Positions 50,050 to 59,493 of a DNA stretch of 64,000 bases are shown in pieces. Source of the stretch: Mycobacterium sp. IS-1590 (GTDB taxonomy: Bacteria; Actinomycetota; Actinomycetes; Mycobacteriales; Mycobacteriaceae); NCBI RefSeq assembly GCF_001500025.1, contig NZ_LQIW01000003.1, positions 124,001-188,000 on the forward strand, read 5' to 3'. A program made the translations under genes and the position numbers. The notes below the pieces were generated by a model, which was given only the letters and a program-made list of their open reading frames with translations, searched no databases and was not told where the DNA came from. Each line of letters opens with the position of its first letter. The stretch's first letter is position 1.

Positions 50050-50493
50050 GGCCATCAGACTAGAACGTGTTCCAATTCCAGTCATCAAGTCCCTGGGAAT
50101 CGACGCACGCAGCCGGCCCTTCAGAACCGCGACGGCAGGCGTCCGCATTCGCGTAGCCACCCGCGACGCGCGGCCGGGTACACCCCCCGGCCGCGGCCCC
50201 GGACTGCTTCCCGCCCGGCCACCCGCGGCCTCGAGACGCGAACTGAACGCGAGCTCTGGCTCGTGTCAGCATCTCGGGCGACTGGAAGGGGTGCCGTATC
50301 GGACCACGCCGCACACCGAATAAGTTAATGTCCATCCTCATCGGATGAGTGGTGTGGTGACGGGACTCGACGCTGCGGCAAAAAAGCGCCCGCGGCAAAC
50401 AGGCGGAAAATACTGAATTTTGCTGCGGCAGCCTCAAGGCATGGTGAATGCTGCCGGCAGGGGGTTTGAGCATTAAGTGAACGGCGATTCAGC
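50050..50493. other. 444-bp intergenic region between fadD8 and the mce operon
   Basis: No credible ORF on either strand. It holds the fadD8 promoter and KstR-like site (50057-50074); a GC-rich stretch to about 50310; TAAGTT at 50321-50326, a possible -10 for the mce operon; the 13-bp palindrome CTCATCGGATGAG at 50337-50349; and an AT-rich patch (50390-50430) with AAAAT-ACTGA-ATTTT. The layout, with AT-rich DNA and small palindromes before yrbE, is that of a regulated promoter. Confidence 0.6.
50057..50074 (-). promoter_or_regulatory. fadD8 promoter overlapped by a KstR-type operator
   Basis: TAGAACGTGTTCCA (50061-50074) matches TNNAACNNGTTNNA, the published binding motif of the cholesterol regulator KstR, at every fixed position. 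The minus-strand -10 TAGTCT (50062-50057) ends 7 bp before ATG 50049 and shares two bases with the operator, so a bound repressor would cover the promoter. Confidence 0.65.
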
Positions 50494-51333
50494 ATGACGG
50501 CACGTGGTGACGGAATCGAGGTCATCGGCAACTGGGCCGGCGGTTACGTCAAACGCCATCCCCTGGCTTCCCTCGCGACGGCCGGGGACCAGTTCGTGCT
50601 GGGCGTACGCACGGTGCAGTACATGTTCATCGACCTGTTCACCGGACGATTCCAGTGGTGGGAGTTCATTCGCCAGGCCGCGTTCATGGCGGGCACGGCG
50701 GTCTTGCCGACGGTCCTCGTGGCGCTGCCCATCGGCGTCACTCTGTCGATTCAGTTCGCGCTCCTGGCCGGTCAGGTCGGGGCCACCTCACTTGCCGGAG
50801 CGGCCAGCGGCCTGGCCGTGATCCGGCAGGCGGCATCCCTGACCGCGGCGATTCTGATGGCGGCCGCCGTCGGCTCGGCCATCACCGCAGACCTCGGTTC
50901 GCGCAAGATGCGCGAGGAGACCGACGCGATGGAAGTGATGGGCGTGTCGGTGATCCGCCGCCTGGTCGTTCCGCGGTTCGCCGCGGCGATCATGATCGGC
51001 GTGGCGCTCACCGGAATGGTGTGCTTCGTCGGATTCCTGGCCAGTTATCTGTTCAACGTCTACTTCCAGAACGGCGCGCCCGGCAGCTTCGTCGCGACGT
51101 TCGCCTCGTTCACGACGACCGGCGACATGATCGTGGCGATGGTGAAGGCGGTCATCTTCGGTGCCATCGTCGCCGTGGTGTCCTGCCAGAAGGGGCTGTC
51201 CACACAGGGCGGTCCCACCGGCGTCGCGAACTCGGTCAACGCCGCCGTGGTCGAATCGATTCTGATTCTGATGGTCGTCAACGTCGCGATCAGCCAGCTC
51301 TACATCATGCTGTTCCCCAGGGTCGGTTTGTGA
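50494..51333 (+). CDS. yrbEA: YrbE/MlaE-type permease, first subunit
   Basis: 279 aa from ATG 50494. MlaE-type permease of a Mce transporter. Five or six membrane helices; the coupling helix signature reads REETDAMEVMGVSVIRRLVV and contacts the MceG/Mkl ATPase, which is encoded elsewhere in mycobacteria. N-terminal GGYVKRHPLASLATAG is usual for YrbEA. Starts the operon; a 1-bp gap separates it from yrbEB. With YrbEB it forms the inner-membrane part of a lipid importer. Confidence 0.94.
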   Translation: MTARGDGIEVIGNWAGGYVKRHPLASLATAGDQFVLGVRTVQYMFIDLFTGRFQWWEFIRQAAFMAGTAVLPTVLVALPIGVTLSIQFALLAGQVGATSLAGAASGLAVIRQAASLTAAILMAAAVGSAITADLGSRKMREETDAMEVMGVSVIRRLVVPRFAAAIMIGVALTGMVCFVGFLASYLFNVYFQNGAPGSFVATFASFTTTGDMIVAMVKAVIFGAIVAVVSCQKGLSTQGGPTGVANSVNAAVVESILILMVVNVAISQLYIMLFPRVGL

Positions 51334-51334
51334 C

Positions 51335-52189
51335 ATGGCGTCGACGTACGTACCCCCGCTGCTCGCGCCCTTTGTCCGCATCTTCGGCAAGGTCGGCCCC
51401 CCGATCGGGCGGCTCGGCCACATGCTGGTCTTCTTCGTCCGGGCGATCGTCGCAATCCCGTTGGCGCTTCGGCACTATCGCTCCGAGTTCGTCCGCCTGC
51501 TGTCCGATATCGCCTGGGGCAACGGCTCTTTGGTGGTCGGAGGCGGAACCGCCGGAGTCGCGATCGTCCTCGGCGTCACCGTCGGAGCGCTGGTCGGCAT
51601 CGAGGGTTACAACTTCCTCGACCTGCTCGGCCTTGGTCCCGCCACGGGCATCATCTCCTCGCTGGTCAACACTCGCGAACTCGCGCCGATAGCGTTGTCG
51701 CTGGCGTTCGCCACCCAGGCCGGCTGCCGGTTCACCGCGCAGCTGGGGTCGATGCGCATCGCCGAAGAGATCGACGCCCTTGACTCACTGGCGATCCGGC
51801 CCATCCCATACCTCGTCACCACCCGCCTGATGGCCTCGGTGATCGCGGTGATCCCGCTCTACGTCGTCTGCCTGGCGGTCAGCTACCTGACCACACAGAT
51901 CGTGGTGTATGTCATCAGCGGGGGATCGACCGGCTCCTATCTGCACTACTTCACGCTGATGTTGTCGGGCCAGGACATTTTGTATTCGCTTCTCAAGGCG
52001 ATCGTCTTCGTCTGGATCGCCACGACGATCCAGTGCTACTACGGCTTTTACGCCAGCGGCGGGCCCGAGGGTGTCGGGGTTGCCGCCGGCCATGCCATGC
52101 GGGCCAGCATCACCGTGGTGATCATCGTCAACATGCTTCTCACCATGGCGCTGTGGAACGTCGACTCCGGAGCGAGGTTTGGGGGGTAG
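51335..52189 (+). CDS. yrbEB: YrbE/MlaE-type permease, second subunit
   Basis: 284 aa from ATG 51335. The same fold as YrbEA; signature RIAEEIDALDSLAIRPIPYL and LVTTRLMASVIAVIPLYVVC. Ends with GARFGG. The mceA gene begins at the next base after the TAG. YrbEA and YrbEB differ enough in the coupling helix (EETDAM versus EEIDAL) to be a heterodimer as in other mce systems. Confidence 0.94.
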   Translation: MASTYVPPLLAPFVRIFGKVGPPIGRLGHMLVFFVRAIVAIPLALRHYRSEFVRLLSDIAWGNGSLVVGGGTAGVAIVLGVTVGALVGIEGYNFLDLLGLGPATGIISSLVNTRELAPIALSLAFATQAGCRFTAQLGSMRIAEEIDALDSLAIRPIPYLVTTRLMASVIAVIPLYVVCLAVSYLTTQIVVYVISGGSTGSYLHYFTLMLSGQDILYSLLKAIVFVWIATTIQCYYGFYASGGPEGVGVAAGHAMRASITVVIIVNMLLTMALWNVDSGARFGG

Positions 52190-53680
52190 GTGGCGAATTC
52201 CTTTGACTTGGACGGGCGGGGACCCACCGATCGCCAGCTGATCGGCGCCGGCATCGCCGTAGCCGTCGTGCTGGCGGTGATTTCGGTGACCCTGTTGGTC
52301 AAGGCGACGGGACGCCTCGATCCGTTCGTGTGCGTCGTGGCGAATCTCGTCAATGTCGGTGACGGACTGCCGCAGCGCTCCGATGTGAAGTACCACGGGG
52401 TCCTGGTCGGAGCCGTCGACAGTGTCACCCCGGCCGCACACGGAAATCCGAACTACGTCCACATCAATCTCGATCCGCACTACGCCCGCTCCATACCGGC
52501 GAACGTCACGGCGCGGGTGGTGCCCAGCAATGTGTTCGCGGTGTCGTCTGTGCAGCTGGTGGATCCCGCCGGCGGGCCGGCGAATGATCCAAGAAATCAA
52601 CCCGGGCCGGCGATCAGCGCGGGGGCGCACATTCCGGAAGACACCGAGCTGCCCACCGTGCTGTTTCAGACCACGATCAGCAAGTTGCGCGACGTCCTGG
52701 CGGCCACCGGCCGCGGTCGCGAGGACAAGACGGTCGGCATCCTGGCGGCGGTGAACGAGGCCACCGAGGACCGCCGCACCGAACTGCTCACCAGTGGCGC
52801 GCAACTGAATCGACTGCTCGATCAGCTCAACGCCATTGTGGCCACCGATCCCGGCCCGACCACGGTCTCGGCGCTCGTCGATGCGACGCGGGGACTGCAG
52901 GCCACCGCGCCGGAGCTGATCGACGCGCTGCACATGGCGGTCGAACCGATGCAGACCCTGGTGCAGCAGCGCGCTCAACTCGACGCGCTGATCAGTGGCG
53001 GTATGCACACCGTGGGAACTACGCATACAGCACTGAACAACCACACCGACCGGCTCGTCACGACCACCTCGGAGTTGACCCCGGTGATGGGGATTCTTGC
53101 CGACACGTCCCACCACTGGCTGCCGGCCTTCATCAAACTGAACGGGTTGTCGGACAAGTTCTTCAACGAGGTCTGGCGGCCCGAGCGCGATGTCGGCAAC
53201 ATGAGGATGAACTTCTCCCTGACCCCGAGCTACACCTACACCCGGGCCGACTGCCCGCGCTACGGGGAACTGAAGGGTCCCAGCTGTTACACCGCGCCCC
53301 TGGTGGTGACCCGGCCGGAGTTGCCCGACGTCCTTCTGCCGCAGAACTATCAGCCGCCCAAGGATCTGGCGCCTCCACCGGGCACGGTACTCGGCGAGAA
53401 CGGAAACCTGATCGCCGTGGGACCGCCGCTGGTGAACCCCAATCCCAGCCTCGCCGACCCGAATCCACCACTGCCACCGTGGATGTCGCCGGCGCCACCG
53501 GTGCCGGGAACGGCGAACGACGCGCTGGTGCCGATACCGCCGCCGCCGGTGAACCAATCGCCTGTCGCGCCGGTTGCTCCCAAACCGGGTGATCCGCCCC
53601 GGCCGCAGGCACCGCCGCCGGCCGCACCCGCACCCGCACCCCCGCTGCCCGCCGAAGCCGTGATCGGGGGGAACCGATGA
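52190..53680 (+). CDS. mceA: Mce protein A
   Basis: 496 aa from GTG 52190. One N-terminal anchor (QLIGAGIAVAVVLAVISVTL) leads into the MlaD/Mce beta-barrel domain (GLPQRSDVKYHGVLVGAVDS, VTARVVPSNVFAVSSVQLVD), then a long helical coiled region and a Pro/Ala-rich tail (residues 385-496, e.g. PPPVNQSPVAPVAPKPGDPP). The six Mce proteins assemble a hexameric tunnel that carries lipids across the periplasm. The tail is longer than in typical MceA. Confidence 0.94.
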   Translation: MANSFDLDGRGPTDRQLIGAGIAVAVVLAVISVTLLVKATGRLDPFVCVVANLVNVGDGLPQRSDVKYHGVLVGAVDSVTPAAHGNPNYVHINLDPHYARSIPANVTARVVPSNVFAVSSVQLVDPAGGPANDPRNQPGPAISAGAHIPEDTELPTVLFQTTISKLRDVLAATGRGREDKTVGILAAVNEATEDRRTELLTSGAQLNRLLDQLNAIVATDPGPTTVSALVDATRGLQATAPELIDALHMAVEPMQTLVQQRAQLDALISGGMHTVGTTHTALNNHTDRLVTTTSELTPVMGILADTSHHWLPAFIKLNGLSDKFFNEVWRPERDVGNMRMNFSLTPSYTYTRADCPRYGELKGPSCYTAPLVVTRPELPDVLLPQNYQPPKDLAPPPGTVLGENGNLIAVGPPLVNPNPSLADPNPPLPPWMSPAPPVPGTANDALVPIPPPPVNQSPVAPVAPKPGDPPRPQAPPPAAPAPAPPLPAEAVIGGNR

Positions 53681-54732
53681 AGTATCGAGCCGCACTGGTC
53701 GGGCTGTCGCTGTTCATGGTGGTGGCGCTGACGTTGACCTGGCTTGTCTACGTCACGCTGCGCCGGGACGTCGCCGGCTCGACGGTGCCCTACGCCGCGG
53801 TGTTCACCGATGTCTTCGGCCTACGCGAGGGTGACGACGTCCGGATGGCCGGCGTCAGGGTGGGTCGGGTGGAAAGCATTGACCTGCAGGGCAAACACGC
53901 CAAGGTGTCGTTCGTCGTGCAACGCGACCAGCAGCTGCTCGGCACCACCGTCGCCTCGGTGACCTACCAGAACATCGTCGGGCAGCGATACCTCGGCCTG
54001 TCGCTGGGGAACCTGGGATCGCCCGATCCGCTACCCGCCGGCAGCGTCATCCCGGTCGAACAGACCGATCCGTCGTTCGACGTGGGCAGGCTGCTCAACG
54101 GGTACGAACCGCTGTTCAGCGTGCTCGACCCGCGGCATGCCGACAACCTCACCAAGGGTGTGATCCAGTCACTGCAGGGCGACGAGGGGTCGATCACCGC
54201 GCTGATCGACCAGACCGCGCAGCTGACCGACGCGTTCGCCGGCCGCGACGAGGAACTCGGCGGGGTGATCACCGACCTGAATCTCGTGGTTGCCAACCTC
54301 GCCCGACACAACGACGACCTCGACCACATCATCGGTGAAGCACGCTCGGTGGTCTCGACCTTCGACGCGCGACGGCCCCAACTGGTGGATTCGATGGGCT
54401 CGATCGCCAAAGTGGTGCGCCAGCTGTCGACGATCTCCGACGAGGTCTACCCCTCGCTGAACGAACTCGTTCAGCGCGAACCGGGTTTCGCCCAGCACAT
54501 GGTCAAGATCGAACCGCAACTGGCCTTCGTCGGGGCCAATCTGCCGTTGATGCTGAAGGGATTTGCGCGCATCACCGGCGAGGGCACCTACGCCAGCGCC
54601 TACGCGTGCAACCTCGACGGCACCGCGTTCTTCCCCGGGCTCAACGACGTGACCCCGATCGTCGTCGACGCGGCCACCCCCGGCAACAAAGCCCGCTACA
54701 CCCCCAAGTGCAGGAATATGGCCAATGGCTGA
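53677..54732 (+). CDS. mceB: Mce protein B
   Basis: 351 aa, ATG overlapping the mceA stop by 4 bp. Anchor LVGLSLFMVVALTLTWLVYV, Mce domain (AVFTDVFGLREGDDVRMAGV, VGRVESIDLQGKHAKVSFVV, VTYQNIVGQRYLGLSLGNLG), then amphipathic helices forming the tunnel (ALIDQTAQLTDAFAGRDEEL) and a C-terminal domain with two cysteines (YACNLDGTAFF, TPKCRNMANG). Standard length for MceB. Confidence 0.94.
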   Translation: MKYRAALVGLSLFMVVALTLTWLVYVTLRRDVAGSTVPYAAVFTDVFGLREGDDVRMAGVRVGRVESIDLQGKHAKVSFVVQRDQQLLGTTVASVTYQNIVGQRYLGLSLGNLGSPDPLPAGSVIPVEQTDPSFDVGRLLNGYEPLFSVLDPRHADNLTKGVIQSLQGDEGSITALIDQTAQLTDAFAGRDEELGGVITDLNLVVANLARHNDDLDHIIGEARSVVSTFDARRPQLVDSMGSIAKVVRQLSTISDEVYPSLNELVQREPGFAQHMVKIEPQLAFVGANLPLMLKGFARITGEGTYASAYACNLDGTAFFPGLNDVTPIVVDAATPGNKARYTPKCRNMANG

Positions 54733-55771
54733 TCCAACATCCAACGCCGCGCGCAGGCGGCGCCCCCTGGAGAGCTACAGCAAGATCTGGTTGGGAGTCG
54801 TTGCCGTCGCGGTGGTTTCGGCTCTCATCGGAGCGCTGATGTTGGTGCGAGTCGCCGACTTCGGGTACCGCCATTACACCGCGCGTTTTCTGCAAGCCGC
54901 GGCGCTGCAACCCGGCAATCCGATCACCGTGGCCGGCATCCCGGTGGGCGAGGTGTCGAGCATGGAACTCAAGGGTGACCATGTCGAGGCGGACCTGAAA
55001 GTCCGCAACGACGTCGTGCTCGGTGAAGACTCGCGCGCCTCGATCAAGATCACGACGATCCTGGGATCGCGCTACCTCGCGCTGTATCCCGATGGGCCAG
55101 GATCGTTGCCCGACGACACTTTCGACCTGACGCACACCGAGGTGCCCTACGACCTGCAGGAGGCGCTGGCCGACGTCACCACCACCTACGAGCAGGTCGA
55201 CTCCGATCAGTTCGCCGAAACCCTGGCGATTCTGGGCCGCCAGCTGGAGACCCTGCCCCCGGTCGTTCCGCAGGCGTTGGAGAACACCCACACGCTGTCG
55301 ACGATCATCGCCGAACGCCGCGACCAGTTGGGCGAGCTACTCAAGACGACGGAACTGGTCAGCTCCACGCTGCGTCGCCAGCAGTCCACGATCGGCAGCC
55401 TGATGGATCAGGGCAACTCGTTGCTCGGTGAGTTCGTCGCGCGGCGTGCCACGTTCCACGCGATGATGGACGGGCTGACCAACCTGGTGGAGACGTTGAG
55501 CAGCATCGTGATCGACGATCGGCCCGAGCTCGAGGAGCTGCTCGACAACCTGCGGGAGCTATCCACTCTGCTCGGCCGAAACGACGGTATGGTGCGCAGC
55601 ATCCTGCAGTCCGGGGCTGTCGCCCTACGCAACATGACCAACATCACCGGCACCGGCAACGCGATCGACTTCAACGCCTCCAGCGGCCTGCTGGTCGACT
55701 CGTGGATGTGCGCAATCAGCGGCCGGGCCAAGCAGTTCGGCATGCTCGAGTACTACCAGGACTGCAAATGA
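54725..55771 (+). CDS. mceC: Mce protein C
   Basis: 348 aa from ATG 54725, overlapping mceB by 8 bp. Anchor WLGVVAVAVVSALIGALMLV, Mce domain (FLQAAALQPGNPITVAGIPV, GEVSSMELKGDHVEADLKVR, ITTILGSRYLALYPDGPG), long helical region (TLSTIIAERRDQLGELLKTT) and C-terminal cysteines in DSWMCAISG and YYQDCK. No proline tail, unlike some MceC. Confidence 0.94.
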   Translation: MADPTSNAARRRRPLESYSKIWLGVVAVAVVSALIGALMLVRVADFGYRHYTARFLQAAALQPGNPITVAGIPVGEVSSMELKGDHVEADLKVRNDVVLGEDSRASIKITTILGSRYLALYPDGPGSLPDDTFDLTHTEVPYDLQEALADVTTTYEQVDSDQFAETLAILGRQLETLPPVVPQALENTHTLSTIIAERRDQLGELLKTTELVSSTLRRQQSTIGSLMDQGNSLLGEFVARRATFHAMMDGLTNLVETLSSIVIDDRPELEELLDNLRELSTLLGRNDGMVRSILQSGAVALRNMTNITGTGNAIDFNASSGLLVDSWMCAISGRAKQFGMLEYYQDCK

Positions 55772-55793
55772 TCCAGGCATCCGAGGAGCGAGT

Positions 55794-56912
55794 GTGAAAA
55801 GCACCAGGTCCAAGATCATCGCGGTGGTCGCCGTCGGCCTCGCCGTAGCACTGGCCGCGGCCGTGGTAGTGGTCAAGTTCGCAGTGGATCAGCTCGACAC
55901 CATCACCGTCACCGCCCAATTCGACAGCGCCGCAGGGTTATACGAGGGCAATGTGGTCGCGGTCCTCGGGATGCCGGTGGGCAAGGTCACCAAGATCACC
56001 ACCAAGGGTGGTTACGTCGAGGTCGATTTCACCGTCGACAAGGATGTCAAGGTGCCCGCCGACGTCCAGGCCGCCACCATCTCGAACTCGATCCTCACCG
56101 ATCGCCAGATCGAGTTGACCCCGCCCTACCGCGACGGCCCCACCCTGCAGAACCACGACACCATCGGTTTGAACCGCACCCGGACACCGGTCGAATTCGC
56201 CAGGGTCCTCGACGTTCTCGACAAGCTTGCGTTGTCGCTGCACGGTGATGGCAAGGGAGACGGCCCGATCGCCGATGTGGTGGACGCCAGTGCGGCGATC
56301 GTCGACGGCAACGGCCAGCAGATGAAGGACGCGCTGGGTGAACTGTCGCATGCGTTGCGGCTCAGCGCCGATCGCGGCACCGTGACCAAGGATCAGCTCA
56401 CCACCATCGTCCGCAACGTGAGTTCGCTGTCGGAGGCGGCGGCCCGCAACGACTCGATGATGCGGGAGTTCGGTTCGTCCGTGCGGGCACTGAGCCAGAT
56501 CCTGGCCGACGAGGAACTCGGCAGCGGCACCACCGGTAAGAAGATCAACGAGGTGCTGACCAACACCGGCGAAGTGCTGGAAAAGCACCGGGAATCCATC
56601 AAAGACCTCGTCGCCAACGGCGACATCGTGTTGAACACCGCGGTCGACCACGAACGCGATCTGATGGAGTTCCTCGACCTCGCGCCGATGACCCTGGACA
56701 ACCTCTACAACGTCGCCGACCAGAAGAACGGCGCACTGCGGGTGAAGGTGGTCACCGACAAGGTCCTGTTCGACAACCAGCTGATCAAGGAGGTCTGCAA
56801 CATGATGGGCCTGCGCCAGCTGGGTTGCAGCACAGGGACGTTGCAGGACTTCGGACCGGATTTCGGGTTGACGTACATGCTCGAGGGGCTCGCGGCAATG
56901 GGACAGAAGTGA
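55794..56912 (+). CDS. mceD: Mce protein D
   Basis: 372 aa from GTG 55794, after the largest gap in the operon (22 bp) which carries GAGGAG. Anchor IIAVVAVGLAVALAAAVVVV, Mce domain (VTAQFDSAAGLYEGNVVAVL, GMPVGKVTKITTKGGYVEVD, FTVDKDVKVPADVQAATISN), helical region and C-terminal VCNMMGLRQLGCSTGTLQDF. Position and domain order match MceD. Confidence 0.93.
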   Translation: MKSTRSKIIAVVAVGLAVALAAAVVVVKFAVDQLDTITVTAQFDSAAGLYEGNVVAVLGMPVGKVTKITTKGGYVEVDFTVDKDVKVPADVQAATISNSILTDRQIELTPPYRDGPTLQNHDTIGLNRTRTPVEFARVLDVLDKLALSLHGDGKGDGPIADVVDASAAIVDGNGQQMKDALGELSHALRLSADRGTVTKDQLTTIVRNVSSLSEAAARNDSMMREFGSSVRALSQILADEELGSGTTGKKINEVLTNTGEVLEKHRESIKDLVANGDIVLNTAVDHERDLMEFLDLAPMTLDNLYNVADQKNGALRVKVVTDKVLFDNQLIKEVCNMMGLRQLGCSTGTLQDFGPDFGLTYMLEGLAAMGQK

Positions 56913-58219
56913 TGACGACCGCCCGGAACCGCCGGCGGCTGGCAGCCGCACTGGCGATGAGCGCGTGCCTTGCCGTCTCCGGCTGCGCCACCGAGGGTCT
57001 GTCGAGTCTGCCGCTGCCGGCACCCAGTGTGGGCTCGGGCGGATACCGAGTGACCGCCGTGTTCTCCAACGCACTGAACCTGCCGGCGAACGCCAAGGTG
57101 AAACTGGCCGGTGCCGATGTCGGCCAGATGGAGTCGATGGTCGCCCGCAACTACACCGCGGTCACCACGTTGCGCATCATGGACGGCGTGCAGTTGCCGC
57201 GGGGCAGTACCGCCGAATTACGTTCTGCGACACCGCTCGGGGACGTGTTCGTGGCGATCAAGCCACCGAGTTTCGTCGAACCGGGTACGCCGCTGCTCAA
57301 GGACGGAGACACCATTCCCCTGGAGTCGACGACCGCCGCGGCCACGGTCGAATCGGTGTTGGGTTCGGCCGCGATCCTGGTCAACGGCGGTGCGGTGCGC
57401 AACTTCACCAACATCATCAACGGACTCGGTAAGGCGACCGGTGACGAGGGCCAGGCGTTCGGCGCCCTGATCCGCAAGACCAACGACACGCTCGGCACGC
57501 TCAACGCGCGTTCGGAGGAGATTTCGACCGCGATGACCGAGACCTCGCGGCTGGCCAACTCGATCGCCGCCAAGAACCAGGTGATCGCCGACGTGATGGC
57601 CGAAGCCCGCCCGGCCACCGACACATTGGCGGCACACACCACCCAGATCGCCGATCTCGTTCAACAGCTCGGCGATGTCTCGAACCAGATGCGCAAGTTC
57701 CCGTCGATTGCGGGCACCGACACCAGCGGGCGCAGTGTCATCGCGGATGCCAACACCGTTGCGCGCGCGTGGAACGACGTCGCACTGGCTCCCGGCGCCA
57801 CCCTCTATGCGCTCAATCGGCTGATGCCGCCGTTCCTCAAGACGTTGACCAGCAGCTCGATCGCGCTGGACGCCAGCGTCGACCGATTGGTCCTGGGGTC
57901 CATCCCCGACATCGGATACGCCGGCGACCCCGGGCTACACGGTCCCAAGCGCCACGATTGGCATCAGCTGGTGGGCACGCTGCAGTACACGCTGTTTCGG
58001 TTGCAGGAGCGGGTCGTCGGCAGGGGGCCCGGGGTACCGCAGGTCCCGGTGATCCCCAGCCCGACGGAACCCGGTGAGATCATCGTGGCGCCCCAGCACG
58101 GGCCCCAGCAGGCTGCCGCCCCCGGCCAAGCTCCGCCCGCCGCCCCTGGCCAAGCTCCGCCGGTCGCTTCCCAAGCGCCGCCGTCGCCGGCCCCGCTGCC
58201 CGCCGAGGCTCCACGATGA
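56912..58219 (+). CDS. mceE: Mce lipoprotein E
   Basis: 435 aa from ATG 56912 (shares the last base of the mceD stop). Lipoprotein signal ending LAVSGC with the acylated cysteine at residue 22, unlike the other Mce proteins. Mce domain (VTAVFSNALNLPANAKVKLA, GADVGQMESMVARNYTAVTT), a long helical section, and a Pro/Gln/Ala tail with the repeat APGQAPPA (two copies with near-identical 21-bp DNA near 58126-58170). MceE lipoproteins (LprK/LprN type) cap the complex. Confidence 0.94.
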   Translation: MTTARNRRRLAAALAMSACLAVSGCATEGLSSLPLPAPSVGSGGYRVTAVFSNALNLPANAKVKLAGADVGQMESMVARNYTAVTTLRIMDGVQLPRGSTAELRSATPLGDVFVAIKPPSFVEPGTPLLKDGDTIPLESTTAAATVESVLGSAAILVNGGAVRNFTNIINGLGKATGDEGQAFGALIRKTNDTLGTLNARSEEISTAMTETSRLANSIAAKNQVIADVMAEARPATDTLAAHTTQIADLVQQLGDVSNQMRKFPSIAGTDTSGRSVIADANTVARAWNDVALAPGATLYALNRLMPPFLKTLTSSSIALDASVDRLVLGSIPDIGYAGDPGLHGPKRHDWHQLVGTLQYTLFRLQERVVGRGPGVPQVPVIPSPTEPGEIIVAPQHGPQQAAAPGQAPPAAPGQAPPVASQAPPSPAPLPAEAPR

Positions 58220-59466
58220 TCACCGGTGCCGCCGACCGGATCGTCGGCCTCGTCCGGTTCGGTTACCGTCGCCGGGCCTGGTTGTCGGCGCTGGCGTTGG
58301 TCATGACGCTCGTGGTGGCGACCGCATATCTGTTGTTCGGTGCGCTGCAGGTGAATCCGCTCGCGTCGACGTACCGGCTCACCGTCGAACTGCCGGCTTC
58401 GGCCGGGTTGTTGCCCAACCAGGATGTGACGCTGCGGGGAGTACGGATCGGCCGCGTGGAACGGCTCGACATCACGCCCGGCGGCGTCAACGCGGTCGTG
58501 ACCGTCAACTCAACGACGCAGATCCCGAAATCGTCCGCCGTGCGGGTCTCGGGGCTGTCACCGGCCGGCGAGCAGTACATCGACTTCGTCCCCGACGAGC
58601 AGACGGGTCCGTTCCTCGCAGACGGCGCAGTGGTCGGGCAGGGCAAGGCCACGATCCCGGTGAGCCTGGCCGAGCTGCTCGCCAACGCCGACGGGGCGCT
58701 GGCCCAGGCGGACACCGAGAAGCTCGAACTCATCAGACGAGAACTCAGTCTCAGCGAAGCCGGTCCGCAGAAGCTGGCCGACATCGTCGACGGCGGCACC
58801 TTCCTGCTGTCCACCCTCGATTCGGTCCTGCCCGAGACGAGTTCCCTGCTGCGGACCAGCCAGGTGGTGTTCACCCTCGCCGCCGACAAGAACGCCGGAA
58901 TAGGCGTTGCCTCAGACAATCTCAGTGAGAGTTTCGTCGGGATCAACAAGATGCGCGACGGCTATCGTCGGCTCACCGACCAGACCCCTGGCGTCCTGAA
59001 CCACGTCGACAACCTGTTCGTCGACAACTCCGACACCATGGTGCAGTTACTGGGCAATCTGAGCACCACGTCCCGATTGCTCTACCTGCGGGTGCCGGCG
59101 CTGAACGCACTGTTCCCGAAACACCGCACATCGGTGCTCGACGCACTCGGCGCGGCGATGCACAGCGGCGGACTGTGGGGAACCGCCGAGATCTATCCGC
59201 GCTACACATGCGATTACGGCACGCCCAAGCTGCCGCCGTCGAATGCCGACTACCCCGAACCGTTCATGTACACCTACTGCCGCGACGACCACCCCGGAGT
59301 ACTGGTGCGCGGGGCGAAGAACGCACCACGGCCGGCCGGAGACGATACCGCCGGGCCACCCCCGGGTGCCGACCTCGGCCGACAGATGGACCCAACCCCG
59401 AAGGGGCGCTACACGATTCCGACGCCCTACGGTGGCCCGACGCTTCCGATCGAGCCGCCCCGCTGA
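58216..59466 (+). CDS. mceF: Mce protein F
   Basis: 416 aa, ATG overlapping the mceE stop. Anchor SALALVMTLVVATAYLLFGA, Mce domain (LTVELPASAGLLPNQDVTLR, GVRIGRVERLDITPGGVNAV, SAVRVSGLSPAGEQYIDFVP), then helices and a C-terminal region with cysteines (RYTCDYGTPKLPPSNADYPE, FMYTYCRDDHPGV). Completes the six-protein set. Confidence 0.94.
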   Translation: MITGAADRIVGLVRFGYRRRAWLSALALVMTLVVATAYLLFGALQVNPLASTYRLTVELPASAGLLPNQDVTLRGVRIGRVERLDITPGGVNAVVTVNSTTQIPKSSAVRVSGLSPAGEQYIDFVPDEQTGPFLADGAVVGQGKATIPVSLAELLANADGALAQADTEKLELIRRELSLSEAGPQKLADIVDGGTFLLSTLDSVLPETSSLLRTSQVVFTLAADKNAGIGVASDNLSESFVGINKMRDGYRRLTDQTPGVLNHVDNLFVDNSDTMVQLLGNLSTTSRLLYLRVPALNALFPKHRTSVLDALGAAMHSGGLWGTAEIYPRYTCDYGTPKLPPSNADYPEPFMYTYCRDDHPGVLVRGAKNAPRPAGDDTAGPPPGADLGRQMDPTPKGRYTIPTPYGGPTLPIEPPR

Positions 59467-59493
59467 TCGACGCCTATCCGTGAGGAGATGACG

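Noticed and set aside
50060-50473. 137-codon minus-strand ORF in the fadD8-mce gap
   Set aside because: Crosses promoter elements, has no ribosome binding site and codon use unlike the neighbours.
51785-53695. 636-codon minus-strand frame opposite yrbEB and mceA
   Set aside because: Antisense of the Mce domain; composition is typical of shadow frames in GC-rich DNA.
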